DNA of 64,000 nt from Antedon mediterranea (Eukaryota > Echinodermata > Crinoidea > Comatulida > Antedonidae): contig NC_092675.1 in the NCBI RefSeq assembly GCF_964355755.1, forward strand, positions 16,071,312 through 16,135,311, read 5' to 3'. Numbering within the stretch: position 1 is the first letter of the stretch; each line of letters begins with the position of its first letter. Below the pieces are notes generated by a model, which did not search any database, had not been told where the DNA came from, and saw nothing but the letters and a program-made list of their open reading frames with translations. Shown piece after piece: positions 1 through 12,300 of this stretch. A program made the translations under genes and the position numbers.

Positions 1-363
1 TCTTTATTAAAAGATTTTGATATGTTGTTATATATAAATATTCTAATACATAGAATAGCAAAATTATCATAATACATAGGATAGCAAAAAATAAACCAAA
101 CATAACAACAACAAAATTAAATTGATAATGTATTTTTATTCAGAAATTCATTTCAATAATATAAATATTTTTTATTAAATTTCATCATTATTTACTTACA
201 ATTAATTAATTACTTAACTTACATTACAGTAACTGAATAAATGGTACATAAAATTACTAAATAATTGCACATAAAATGCAGGTTATAATAAAGACATAAG
301 TATACATATAATGGTACAGGTTATAAATATTTAAATTACGCTTTTTAAATGTAATTATAATAA
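1..363. other. AT-rich sequence, nothing recognised
   Basis: Very AT-rich DNA with short repeats of the word ataatacatag. I see no coding signal or structured repeat. If the minus-strand frame at 364-675 is an exon, this stretch would be part of the following intron. Confidence 0.5.
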
Positions 364-675
364 TTAATGATGAGAACACTTACGGTTACGAGTAGACATG
401 TACATCGGTACATTACAGTACGAGCAATCCTTGGCAGTTGGATAAAAACCCCTTCGTTGGAAAAAGTCCAGGTAGTCATCAAATCCATTAAACAAATGTG
501 GTCCTATCTTCGGCAGCATGGTCCTTGGTTTAAATCGCAGTAAAATCAAATCGAATATTTTTTTATATATAGAACGCTTTTGTCTTAAAATTCCGTCTCC
601 ACCCTGCTTTGACGTGATTTCTTTGTTTAACATGCCTAGGTCTATTGTTCCATTGTGGCAGTCCAGCAAACACAT
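364..675 (-). CDS. hypothetical protein or exon, 103 codons
   Basis: An unusually long open frame for DNA this AT-rich, with protein-like composition: an aromatic and acidic stretch FDDYLDFFQRRGFYPT, then a CSYC pair of cysteines. I do not recognise the family. Near its 3' end the minus strand reads AACC followed by GTAAGTG, a near-consensus splice donor. It may therefore be an exon of a minus-strand gene that continues past the left edge rather than a complete gene. Just upstream of the ATG, a weak acceptor (ACGTTAG) could make it internal. It could also be a transposon remnant. Confidence 0.35.
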   Translation of the reverse strand: MCLLDCHNGTIDLGMLNKEITSKQGGDGILRQKRSIYKKIFDLILLRFKPRTMLPKIGPHLFNGFDDYLDFFQRRGFYPTAKDCSYCNVPMYMSTRNRKCSHH

Positions 676-1465
676 AGTGGTTTTCTAACGTTAGTGTTTG
701 GTTAATGTTTAGGTTCACTAATAACCGTTATTCATTTCTATAACGTAAAAGGAAACATTCAGATAACGTTTTTAGGTTAGCATTTACAGGATACATAAAA
801 CTATAAAAACGGTACTTGAATTTTAAAACTATAAAAAACTGGAAAAAAAATCAATAAAAACATTATTAGATAATGCCTCATTTCTATCATTTTATTCAAT
901 ACATAACCCTAACCCTTTATTTGTTAATACTGTACTAACTTAATTATTTAGATAGATTTAGATACACAAAGGCGCTAGGCCGGCAAAAGTTATTAAAATA
1001 TGTTTCAGAACACCAGGTTTATTTCATTGGTACATTATATTTTATCAGTAAACCGTATATTAAATGCCTGGAATTTTTATCATTTTATTTTATTGATGAT
1101 CCTCCTTTATCTGCAAAAAAATAAAAACATTATTAGATAGATCTACATTGTTATATAATTATGTAAACATTTTGTATATTCTTAAGTTGTTGGAATTCGA
1201 TCATGATTAAGTCAATTACAAGGCGGTAGACCGGGAACCAGTCAACTGACAGAAGAGGGCTCTCAATGTCATTTCTATTGACGTACCTGCACACAATATT
1301 CATAACCACACACCCCCACTTTAATAATGGAATAACCCTAAAAAAAACTCCGGAGCCAAAACGGCAGTTGATCCCTAACTACTTTTGCTAGAGGCCCGGA
1401 GGGGCTATACTAGTCAGGGCTAGCCTAGGCCCGGGTGGGGGGTGGGGGAAACAGACGATCGGTTA

Positions 1466-2088
1466 GGACGATACGGCCCGGGACTATTCGGCCCGCTTTT
1501 GGTGGGACGATTCGGCCCACTTATGGGCCGAAACATCCCACTTTGTGGGCCGAAACTGCATTAGCGCCGAAACCTCTCACTTAGTTTTAGACCAGATTTA
1601 TAATAATTTTTTTGGGTATTTATCAAGTTTTTAAAGGTGTTTAACAATCCGTATTTTATTGATATTGACAATTTTGATATAATATATAGGCCTACCTAGG
1701 CCTAATATTAATAATAATAAATTACTAAAAAACGTAATTTTATATTCAACTTATTGCTTCCAAAACCTTGTTTATTTCGTGCATTCGCCAAGCGGCCAAC
1801 AGAGGGCGTAACTTGTTTCATCATTCGTGTTACTAAAAAATTATCATTTTCAACAATGTTTTCAAAATGTTTGCTTTATTGCATCTTTATCCCTAGTAGT
1901 ACTACCCCATAGTCTCTCTCTGAAAATACATTTTTGGGAAAAAAGCTTATTTTATGCTTATAAAAATGCATATCAAAGTCAATAAATTTAAGTGTGCCAA
2001 ATCGTCTCAGCTCAGGGCCGAATCGTCCCCGGCCGAATCGTCCCGGGCCGAATAGTCCCGGGCCAAATCGTCTTGGGCCGAGTTGTCG
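1466..2088. mobile_element. foldback repeat with GGGCCGAATCGTCC end arrays, copy 1
   Basis: Both ends are small arrays of a ~14-16-bp word: GGACGATTCGGCCC on the left and its complement GGGCCGAATCGTCC on the right. Together they form an array-type terminal inverted repeat. The AT-rich centre (from about 1580 to 1990) is collinear with a second copy at 30171-30654, sharing for example GTGCATTCGCCAAGCGGCC and ATCTTTATCCCTAGTAGTAC. No transposase is visible, so it is a non-autonomous foldback element. The short open frame at its right end only translates the array. Confidence 0.75.
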
Positions 2089-2789
2089 TTTCAAAGAGTA
2101 TTATTATGCTAATTTAATATTATATTAATATTTTATTACAGGTGACTGAGGAGAGGATGTTCTTTTACAAATTACCGTTATTGTAAAAATATGATTGTTT
2201 ATAATTTAATAATAATTAAATGTTAACATTGTTTAAAATAAATGCAATCATTTTAATATAATGGACATCAATAGTCGGATAATTGTATGTGGTTGTAGGA
2301 GATGAGACGAATAAATCTTCCTGTACTGTGCGCCTGTTCTTCAGCACGTGATTTTGTTTACCGTGATACAATCCGGGGATTCCCCTAAAATAAAACGTAG
2401 CATGTTCGGAATAAACATTAAAGCAGTAAACTAACAGTAGCCTGCCAAAAGTATTTGAAACAGTTTGAATTTATAGTTTCAATTTCAATAAAACAAAAAA
2501 ACATTTTTTAAACTATTTTCTAAAAGAACACATTAAAATTCATTGAAACCTTTTACTTTACTTAAAAAATGACACCGATCAAGGTTTAAAAAATGTCAAT
2601 AGTATTATTAAAATTTCTATATTCAAAATTGACTAAAAAATTAAAAACGTATCCAGTGTGATCGATTTCATCTAACACCGGCAAGGCCACCAGCAAAGGC
2701 TCTCTGAGGCGCTAGCTACTAGACTAGGCCTAACACTCTAGCTAGATAGGCCTAGAGGCACGGCCTAGCCTATTAATAACAGGTCTAGG

Positions 2790-3190
2790 CCTACTAGCTA
2801 CGGAAATTTGACAGGCAACTGGAACTCACCTAGGCTAATTATGTTTTTTCCAACGATTCCACGTCTTGTAGAGATGTTCCCATTAATTACTCAAAATCCT
2901 ACAAACGATCTAAAGCTAATTTAAATGCCTTTTTGATCTAAATTAATACAAAAATGTACTTCCATCGCGAAACCAGTTATAACATTCAACAGCGGCGAAA
3001 GTACAAAATAGGTGGCGCTGTTGTATTTCAAAACCATAGTATAAAAAAAATATTTTCCAAACGCGAAAAGATTTTTTTTCGTACACAAAAAAATTACTAT
3101 TAAATGATTGTTTAATAGTGCGTACTATTGCATGCCATGTGACCCACAAATATCCAATCAAATGGCAGTAATTTATTTAGGTGTTATATA
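2790..3190 (+). repeat. dispersed repeat D1, copy A
   Basis: About 400 bp shared with 15690-16335 in the same orientation, including ATTATGTTTTTTCCAACGAT, CCACGTCTTGTAGAGATGTT and, further on, GCCATGTGACCCA. This copy ends just upstream of the first TRAPPC13 exon seen; the other lies beyond the gene's 3' end. It is likely an old interspersed repeat of unknown class. Confidence 0.7.
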
Positions 3191-3363
3191 AAGTGGGTTT
3201 ATAGAATTGACATGTGCATTATTAATATTGTTAACTTTTAATTTGTAATAACCATAACTGTAGCTTCAATGCCAAACATCACTCATCACTTCCATTTCTA
3301 AATTAAACCTAATCAGTTTTTACATTAAAAATAACAATTATTGTTTTCTTTATTTTATTTTAG

Positions 3364-6300
3364 TGATGAGACTTACAAAACCATCATTTATTAGCCTAGC
3401 ACCTGTGCTGTGTGAGGCTAATGACATAGCAGGTATGTACAATAAACTGAGGTAATGACAAATATTTATAAAAAATACTACTAACTATATAGAATAGAAG
3501 TGAGGATACGATATTGAAAGTACAGAAACATTAAACAGTCAAAATGAAAATATAAAGAGCAGGCATTTTTTAAATTTTTACATAGAAGATTAAAAATATA
3601 TTAGTAGAAATGTAAATTACTATAATCCATAATTTAGATTACTAGACAAAGTAATCAAAAGCTAGCCAGCTAATTTATTAATAGTTTGTATCATTATATT
3701 TTCTGTGTGTTTTTGTTAATAGGTGGAGATAAGTTAACAGATGTAAAACCAACCTTAGCCAATGTTAAGGATATTCCATCTTTTGCAGTTAGTGAAATGT
3801 TAACTCTACCACAGAATTTTGGGTAAGTTATCTTTTTTAATTTTTTTTATAAATTACAGTATTACAATACTACATACAATCCTATCAATGAAGTTTATTG
3901 ATTTTATAGCATTTTTATCAGATAATTGAGGAATACTTTACAGTTATTCAAATGGGCCTGGAAAGTCATGGAAATATGGTAGTGATATGACATCATCGTG
4001 TCCATATATCACATTGGTTTTGTCATATAAATTTGATAGTGTACACATAGCCTATTGAGAAAGTTATTGCGGATATTTGATGAGGTTTATATGCAATATA
4101 GAAATTAATTCAATTTTACTAATTTATTGTTTATAAAAACAGGAGTATCTACTTAGGAGAAACTTTTGCAAGTTATGTAAATGTGCACAATGACAGCCAG
4201 AGCAAAGTATCTGACATTCAAGTTAAAACTGACCTTCAAACAGCTTCTCAGAGATTGACTCTATCAACGACGACAACTCCTAACAATGCTGACTTAGATC
4301 CAGAGGGCTCTATTGATGATGTAGTCAACCATGAAGTGAAAGAGCTTGGCACTCACATGTAACAAGTTTAATAAAATCATATTATTTTATATCTTTCAAA
4401 TATTTGTCTTACCCTTAAAGATGTATTGTCCCCCTTAAAAAATAATTCTTAAAAATGTTGTTGTTGAATATTCCATTTGAATGTAACATAATAGTTGTCC
4501 ACTTTGAACAAAAATTGAATCGAAAAAAAATGTATTTACCAGAAAAAAAAATGTAATTCAAAGCAAAAAATGGTCAAATTGGCTGCCAACCAATGGATTT
4601 TTGGTTGAATTTAACCATTGATTTTGTCATTTTATAAGTGAAAACATGATTTTTTTCGTTTCTTTTTCTATGGAAGTGACTTTATTGAAACTACAAAAAT
4701 AACATAATTATTCAAAGTCTGATTTAATTAATCTTCATTTTTCATGTTTTTGGGGGACAATACATTTTTAATGTCAGTTTAAAAGTTAAAAAGAAACATC
4801 CATTGGTGACGGTCTACGGTAGCTTTCGTCTCTCCTCAGTGCTGCACTTTCATGTTTAATGTCACATGCTGACATTTTATACAATTTATGATGAGGCCTA
4901 TTTATGATGAGGCCTATTTATGATGAGGCCTATTTATGATGAGGCCTATTTATGATGAGGCCTATTTATGATGAGGCCTATTTATGATGAGGCCTATTTA
5001 TGATGAGGCCTATTTATGATGAGGCCTATTTATGATGAGGCCTATTTATGATGAGGCCTATTTATGATGAGTCCTATTTATGATGAGGCCTATTTGTGAT
5101 GAGGCCTATTTATGATGAGGCCTATTTAGGATGAGGCCTATTTTGTTATTAAAAGTATTATATTACAGTATGCATCGGCCATAGGTTACAATTCTGCATA
5201 GTTAGAATACAAAAAAAATCAACAATTATTGTCACAAAAACTGTCTTTATATTTCTAAAAAATTAAATACTTAAAGAAAAAGTTGAATGTCATGGTAATA
5301 GATTTATTTCTTATTTGTAGCTTAGTATGTGCAGTAAGCTATGCAGCACCTTCTGGAGAGAAAATGTATTTTAGAAAGTTTTTTAAATTCCAAGTAAGTA
5401 AACAATCAATTGTTGTGTTATAAGATAGATTTAAAGGGAATACAATGTTTGTTGGGCCACTGTTTAACATGGTTACAATATTTGCATTGACCACGTGGTA
5501 ACATGACGAGACTCGAACCTGCAACCTCCCGCTGACAAGGCAAGCGTCATAACCATTAGACTCATGGTAAACTGATAAGTTGTATCACACAATATGTTCG
5601 TATTCAACAAGGTGTTTTGTTTAATAGATATTTGCATGCAATCTTTATTTGAATTTACATAAATATGCTTCTACTTTTTTGATATAGGTTTTGAAACCAC
5701 TTGATGTTAAAACGAAGTTCTACAATGCAGAGGTAAATTATCTAACATTTTCTAATACACACAGTAATTTAATCTTTGTGTCTAGGTATTAATTCACTAT
5801 TTATTCCATACACTATGTGTGCACATTATGCATAAACATTGTATGGCATAGTAACAAAGTATATCATGCTTCATTGCTTATATCGGGTGTCTAGGTTCAA
5901 TTAAAATAATTATTCAGCAACAACCGTGTAAACTTCTACTCAAGTCTCACCAGAGACCAGACAAGCCCACACTGGGCTTACGAGAAGGTACAAGATTTGA
6001 AAATTTTCAATTATTATTACTAGGTTTATAAAATAAAATTGTATTACTTTATAATGTGCCCACTGAATAGGATTGGCTATAGTGTTTAAACATGTATTGC
6101 ACTTTGTTTGTTTCAAGTGAATGTGTCCCCTGAATAGAGGTGTCCATTTAATAGGGATGTCCCCTGAATAGGAGTGTCTCTTTAATAAGGATGTCCCCTG
6201 AATAGAGGTGTCCATTTAGGATGTCCCCTGAATAGGAGTGTCTCTTTAATAAGGATGTCCCCTGAATAGAGGTGTCCATTTAGGATGTCCCCTGAATAGA

Positions 6301-9300
6301 GGTGTCCATTTAATAGGGATGTCCCCTGAATAGAGGTGTCCATTTAGGATGTCCCCTGAATAGGAGTGTCTCTTTAATAAGGATGTCCCCTGAATAGGAG
6401 TGTCTTTTTAATTGAGTGTGTCTCTTTAATATGGATGTCCCCTGAATAGAAGAACAGTATATTGTACATGAAACCTGTAATATACATATTTAAACGTTAC
6501 ATAGGAGGAAACCGTGAATAGGGGTCATCAATGACTGAAACAGTCTCTTAAAGTGACAGTATCAAGAGGCCAAAAGCATGTTTATTCTGAAGTGACATAG
6601 TGGATGGCAGTGAGCAGTGCTTTCCACATTGTATCACAAAATATCATGACAACAGCATCTTGCTAATTTTTAGAACAAAATGATCAAATAACAACTTTCG
6701 TACTTATAAATCGGGTAGTAGACACAATTTATAACATTTTTATAAACAGAGCAAGAACTTGATAGGTTTAAAATAATCGATATAAAAACAGACGTGTCAC
6801 ACCTCATCCTAGTACCAGGCCTCCTATAGTAGCATTGAATCGCACCTAAATTTGATTAGATAATTAATAAATAGCATAAATAATTAGTTGAATTACTAAA
6901 ACAAATTGTAGTTCACATTTATAATTAGTAGTTATTCATATATTTTCCGAACTTATCAAGTCCATGTTTTGCGGTACATCTGAGATAGATATCCATGAAG
7001 GAGATTTTTCCCAAGTTTTTCCATTGTGCTCACCTATGTCTGAATTAAGCATAATTTATATAGATGCTCACTAATTTAAGTGAAATGTAATTTAATAACA
7101 ATTTTTGTAGTAAAACTTTTTTAATCTGCTATGTGTATTTAATTGGAATTGAAGACTATGAGGGTCCCTGAATTTCATCTGGTATTATTTTGTCCAGCTG
7201 GAATGGTTACCCTTTATAAATAATGTTTAAATAAAACATTGATTAATTAATTCAGATTTAAGCAAAAGTAATAATTTAGTATTACAATATTTCTATTCTT
7301 TAAATAATGATCACTTCCTCTCTTTTAACGTGCTTCATTTAATCACAGGACTACAGACGCTTTCGTGGGAGAGTGTTTTATGCAGTATGAATCTTGACTT
7401 ACTATTGGTGTATTTTTTGTAAATTCTGTTTAGCTGTCAAGTCAGATTTATTTTTAGTTTGCAAGTAAACTGTTGTTTTTATTCATTTTTTTGCCTGAAA
7501 TATATGTAGTAGGTTTTTTTTATAGATAGTGGTGATTAAAAATGTTTTCTTAATTTCATTTTTTGCATCTCATTCTCGTATACCGTATTTATTCGAACAA
7601 GCCCCTCCATGAATAAATCCCCCTCCCCCTTCCACATAGAACACATTTCTATTTGTAGAAGAATTAATTGATTGACATGATATACAATTTACCAAACATT
7701 TTTCACTGTATTTTATCACTTCTTGATAATTAATTATGTCACATCTAGGGGGATTTATTTGATTATACATGGGACCATATTACACCCAAAAATAAATGCC
7801 TCCCCCGAATAAACGCCTTCCTTTAAATAAATTTACCCCTAAAAACCATACTAAACAATAAACGCCCGAAGCGTTTTATTGAATGGATGGTATGTATATT
7901 ATATGTAAAGAATAATATTCTGATACTGACACACTTTTTTTGTAAGAAATTTATTTTCGTTTTAGTCTTGTATTAGTTGAATAGTAAATGTTCATGTGGT
8001 TTGTAATCTTAGCATTGTTTTGATAACAAAGACATTTCTGTTTAGTAAAATTCTTTTAACAATAACATTCATAACCATATATATTTAGGAAATTATATAA
8101 TTGTGCTATACTGTAGTTTACTAACTATTTTAATACAAAATGTATAATTCTCATTATATTTAAGTAGGCCTCATTTTCTTGCAATTGCATGCATTCGTAT
8201 ATTTATTTTCAATTTTAAAAGATATTAACATCCGAAAGAAAGTGAATATTGAATTATTAAGTAAATGCTGTATTGAATTACTGTTTTAAAGACTATTATT
8301 TATAATATTTTATTCAAAATTAATTATTATGAGATTACCATATCCCTGTGTGCATAATACCGCTATCTCTTTCTCTTTCCTATATAAAAAAAAGTTAAAT
8401 GAATGTTTTTATTCGCTTAATTTAACTAAATGATGTGTATTTCTTAACATGATATAATATACCTGTGCATATAGTATGATTTACTGTAGTACATTAATGT
8501 AAGTGCATACATCATACTGTAGTATCTACCTGTGCATATAGTATGATTTACTGTAGTACATTAATGTAAGTGCATACATCATACTGTAGTATCTACCTGT
8601 GCATATAGTATGATTTACTGTAGTACATTAATGTAAGTGCTTACATCATACTGTAGTATCTACCTGTGCATATAGTATGATTTACTGTAGTACATTAATG
8701 TAAGTGCATACATCATACTGTAGTATTTACCTGTGCATATAGTATGATTTACTGTAGTACATTAATGTAAGTGCATACATCATACTGTAGTATTTACCTG
8801 TGCATATAGTATGATTTACTGTAGTACATTAATGTAAGTGCATACATCATACTGTAGTATTTACCTGTGCATATAGTATGATTTACTGTAGTACATTAAT
8901 GTAAGTGCATACATCATACTGTAGTATCTACCTGTGCATATAGTATGATTTACTGTAGTACATTAATGTAAGTGCATACATCATACTGTAGTATTTACCT
9001 GTGCATATAGTATGATTTACTGTAGTACATTAATGTAAGTGCATACATCATACTGTAGTATTTACCTGTGCATATAGTATGTACCTGTGCATATAATATG
9101 ACAGTGGTTTGCATAGAGTATGAGATAGTGTGTACCTGTGCAAATATGGTATTCATAGAAAGCTTTTTTGTGTTGATTTTTTACATACATATTTACCATT
9201 AAAGTTAAAGTATATATAGACAACATCTCTCCCTTATTAATATTAATTAATAATTTAACATTGATTTTTCTTAATATGTTGTTGTGATGTGTCTGCATGT

Positions 9301-12300
9301 GTATATACTCACTGTATTTTCCTGACACAGGACTTTGTTGTAAGTTGTAGAAGATTGCTTTACATTTTTTTTTGGCAAGGCTATTTTTCCCATATATCAT
9401 CATGTTTTTTTCTTTTTTTTTCCATTTTAGTTAATATTGATAGAGTTTTACTACTTGCATGGATATCACCACTTTGTCAGTCTAAAGATGTTAAATAATT
9501 CACTAGAGTCTGAACTGTAATGTAATCTCAGTTCAAAAAGTCCCTGCCATGTGTCAAGTTCAGACTCTAGTTAATTTTTTAACCTCTTTGCTTCAATTAT
9601 TTATGATATTGTAGATATTTTTCTAACCACCTTTTCTAATCTCTCAAAATATATCATCTAACTTCATCTTTCACCTCTCAAAATATAAATTATCATCTAA
9701 GTTCATCTTTCCTTTTTTCTTGTATCATGTGTAGGGGTTGATGGGTATCTTGTACATTAATTGTTAACATGCTTATTTCATAAATGGTATATTCACCTTA
9801 TTGAATATTAGTTTGTGTTATTCTGATGTACTGTAATTGTAATCTACATACATTTACTATACATTACCATAACTATCACAGTGATTATTATCAACTTTCT
9901 GCTTTATACTCCTTTTATTTTTGACAAAAATTGTAATAATTTTTAGGAATCTTTGTAAAATCTACGGATTAATAGGTTACAGTTTTTTAATCAGCTTAGG
10001 TTTGTTTTAGCTTGTAGAAGTAAGATTTTAGTACAAACAAGATTGCAAAATAATTGTGTGTAAAGGCTGCTGCTACACACTAGGTCCATAACAATCGACG
10101 ATAAAAAGATAAGCATACATTTTTCTTACATAAAACAAAGGAAATTAAAACAGTTTTTCTTTCTAGAACTATCATATTGGACAATTCCATTTATGTTGAC
10201 TTTGATAAAAATAATGTTTTTTAAAATCTAATCAAATGACCTTATGATCAATAAGAACAATAAAATCGTAGTATCGTCACAATATTATTGCTCTACTACA
10301 AACCATCTTTATTTAGGTACAATTGAATATGAAGTGTTCAGTGTTCGATTGAATACTTTTTCACTCTCTGTCAATATAGTTTTTTTTAATTCATTCAAAA
10401 TATAAATGTTTTTATTGGACAAAGAAACAGTAAACCCTGCAGTTGTCCATTGAACTGTTCTTTTTTTTTCTTTTACAATTCATATATCAATAGATTTTTT
10501 TGCATGGGTGGAAACTCAATGTTTTTATGTGATGTTGTCACTTATCAAGATCAGGCTTAAAAGAAAAATACATTTTTTGATACTGTAGAGATATTCGGGG
10601 GGAAAAATAGTAGGCTGGCAGATAAAAGATTTATGAATATAGACAACCATAATCCAGCAAATCTTTTAATTTTATCCATCTCTTTGATATCGTTGTGAGG
10701 TGTTTTCCCAAATAAAACAGTACTGGATATGATCAACTAGCATTCCTTGATATTCTAGATTAATTTAAAACAAGAATGTATTATTATAGACAACCAACCC
10801 CACAAATCTTTCCATTTTATCTTTTTGTAGCATTTCAATAATTCATTAGGCCTACACATGTTTTCTACAGTATCTTAGAATGTTTGTTTCTTATAGCTTT
10901 CTGAATATTGAGTATTTATAAATGTACACATTGTAAATTTGTTTTTGCACCTCATGCTATTTTTTATTTTATCATTAGAAATTGTTATTTCCCTATGTTC
11001 ATATGAAACATATTCAGTGCTATATGTTTGCCTATATTTTTATTATTATTTTTTTTTTTTTTTCGGGTGTCTAAAAAACTCAGATCTCAGATATATTTGA
11101 GTTTTCTAGATCTAGAAAACTTAGATATCTGATTTTTCAAAACTCAGATATCTGAATTTTCTAGATCTAGAAAACTCAGTTATCAATACCTTAATTTTCT
11201 TGTTCCAGAATAGAACTATAAAACTCAGATCATCAAATGATTTGTTGGTAGGTCATTTTGCTCATTCCATTATCAGAGGGTAGGTCAATTGAAATACTAG
11301 AGTATTACCGTATTAAAACTGATTACTGTGTACGTTCTTTACTAATATTGTAACATTTGGAAGTGGCCTATGGCTTAAATCATAAGAAAATACAGTGCAC
11401 GTTACCGTTAAAATGTAGGCTAGTATGAGTTGGTTGGGGTACGAGTTGGTTGAGGTAAGAGTTAGCCAAGTTGGGAATAGGTACGAGTTATTTTGTGTAT
11501 GATTTGACCACTTCTAGCCTAGTAGGGCCAGGCCTACTCTTCGCGATACATCGTGATAGCGCCCACACGTTGAGCCTTGAATTGAGTTTGCAGGCCTAAA
11601 TTCTAAGCCTACATTTGAAAAGGTGTATACTGTATTTATGATTTAAGTCATAGGCCGCTACTACAAGTTACAATAATTATTATTATTAGTAAGAAAACGT
11701 ATAATACTGTAATATTTTAAGCAAGCTTCCCTCGGATTAATAATGGAACGATCCATTTGATAATCTGAGTTTTCCATTTTGGAACGAGAAAACTCAGATC
11801 TTGATATATGAGTTTTCTAGATCTAGAAAAGTCAGATATCTGAGTTTTCTAGATCTAGAAAAGTCAGATATATTTGAGATCTGAGTTTTCTAGACACCTT
11901 TATTTTTCTTTATTAAATGTGACTTTACGATCTAGAAGTGCAATGTTGGTTGTATTAAATAAGTTTTATTTTACTTTATTAGTCAGATGAGGTGTACTTA
12001 GAAGCACAAATTCAGAATATTACCAACTCACCCATGTGTATGGAGAAAGTAAATCTAGAACCATCAGCCAAGTACAATGTCAGGGAACTAAACAGTGTTG
12101 AAAGAACTCAATCTAAGTAAGTAAAAACCCACCCTGGAAATGGGGAGAGAAATTGGGATGCTCTGGGACAGATATATTTGTTAGTTTAGAATAAACAACA
12201 ATGCCGCATTCTTTTATTGATAATATTCATTCTTATATAACACTCATTGCACAATGCTTCTTAGCACTTTACATTATTACCCACATAAAATATGTATGGA

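Noticed and set aside
901-916. Telomere-like TAACCCTAACCC
   Set aside because: Only about two units; no array.
1876-2094. 72-codon minus-strand frame rich in FGPGRFG repeats
   Set aside because: It only translates the GGGCCGAATCGTCC array of the foldback element.
5940-6215. 91-codon minus-strand frame
   Set aside because: Translation of the GTCCCCTGAATAG minisatellite in an intron.
8461-9083. CRISPR-like array
   Set aside because: The repeats are contiguous with no unique spacers, in an animal intron.
9062-9498. Overlapping frames on both strands (113 and 69 codons)
   Set aside because: They arise from the 67-bp satellite and low-complexity intron; no motif, and they lie inside TRAPPC13 intron 5.
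9493-9568. microRNA precursor
   Set aside because: The stem is short and the loop too large for a typical pre-miRNA; a small MITE is simpler.
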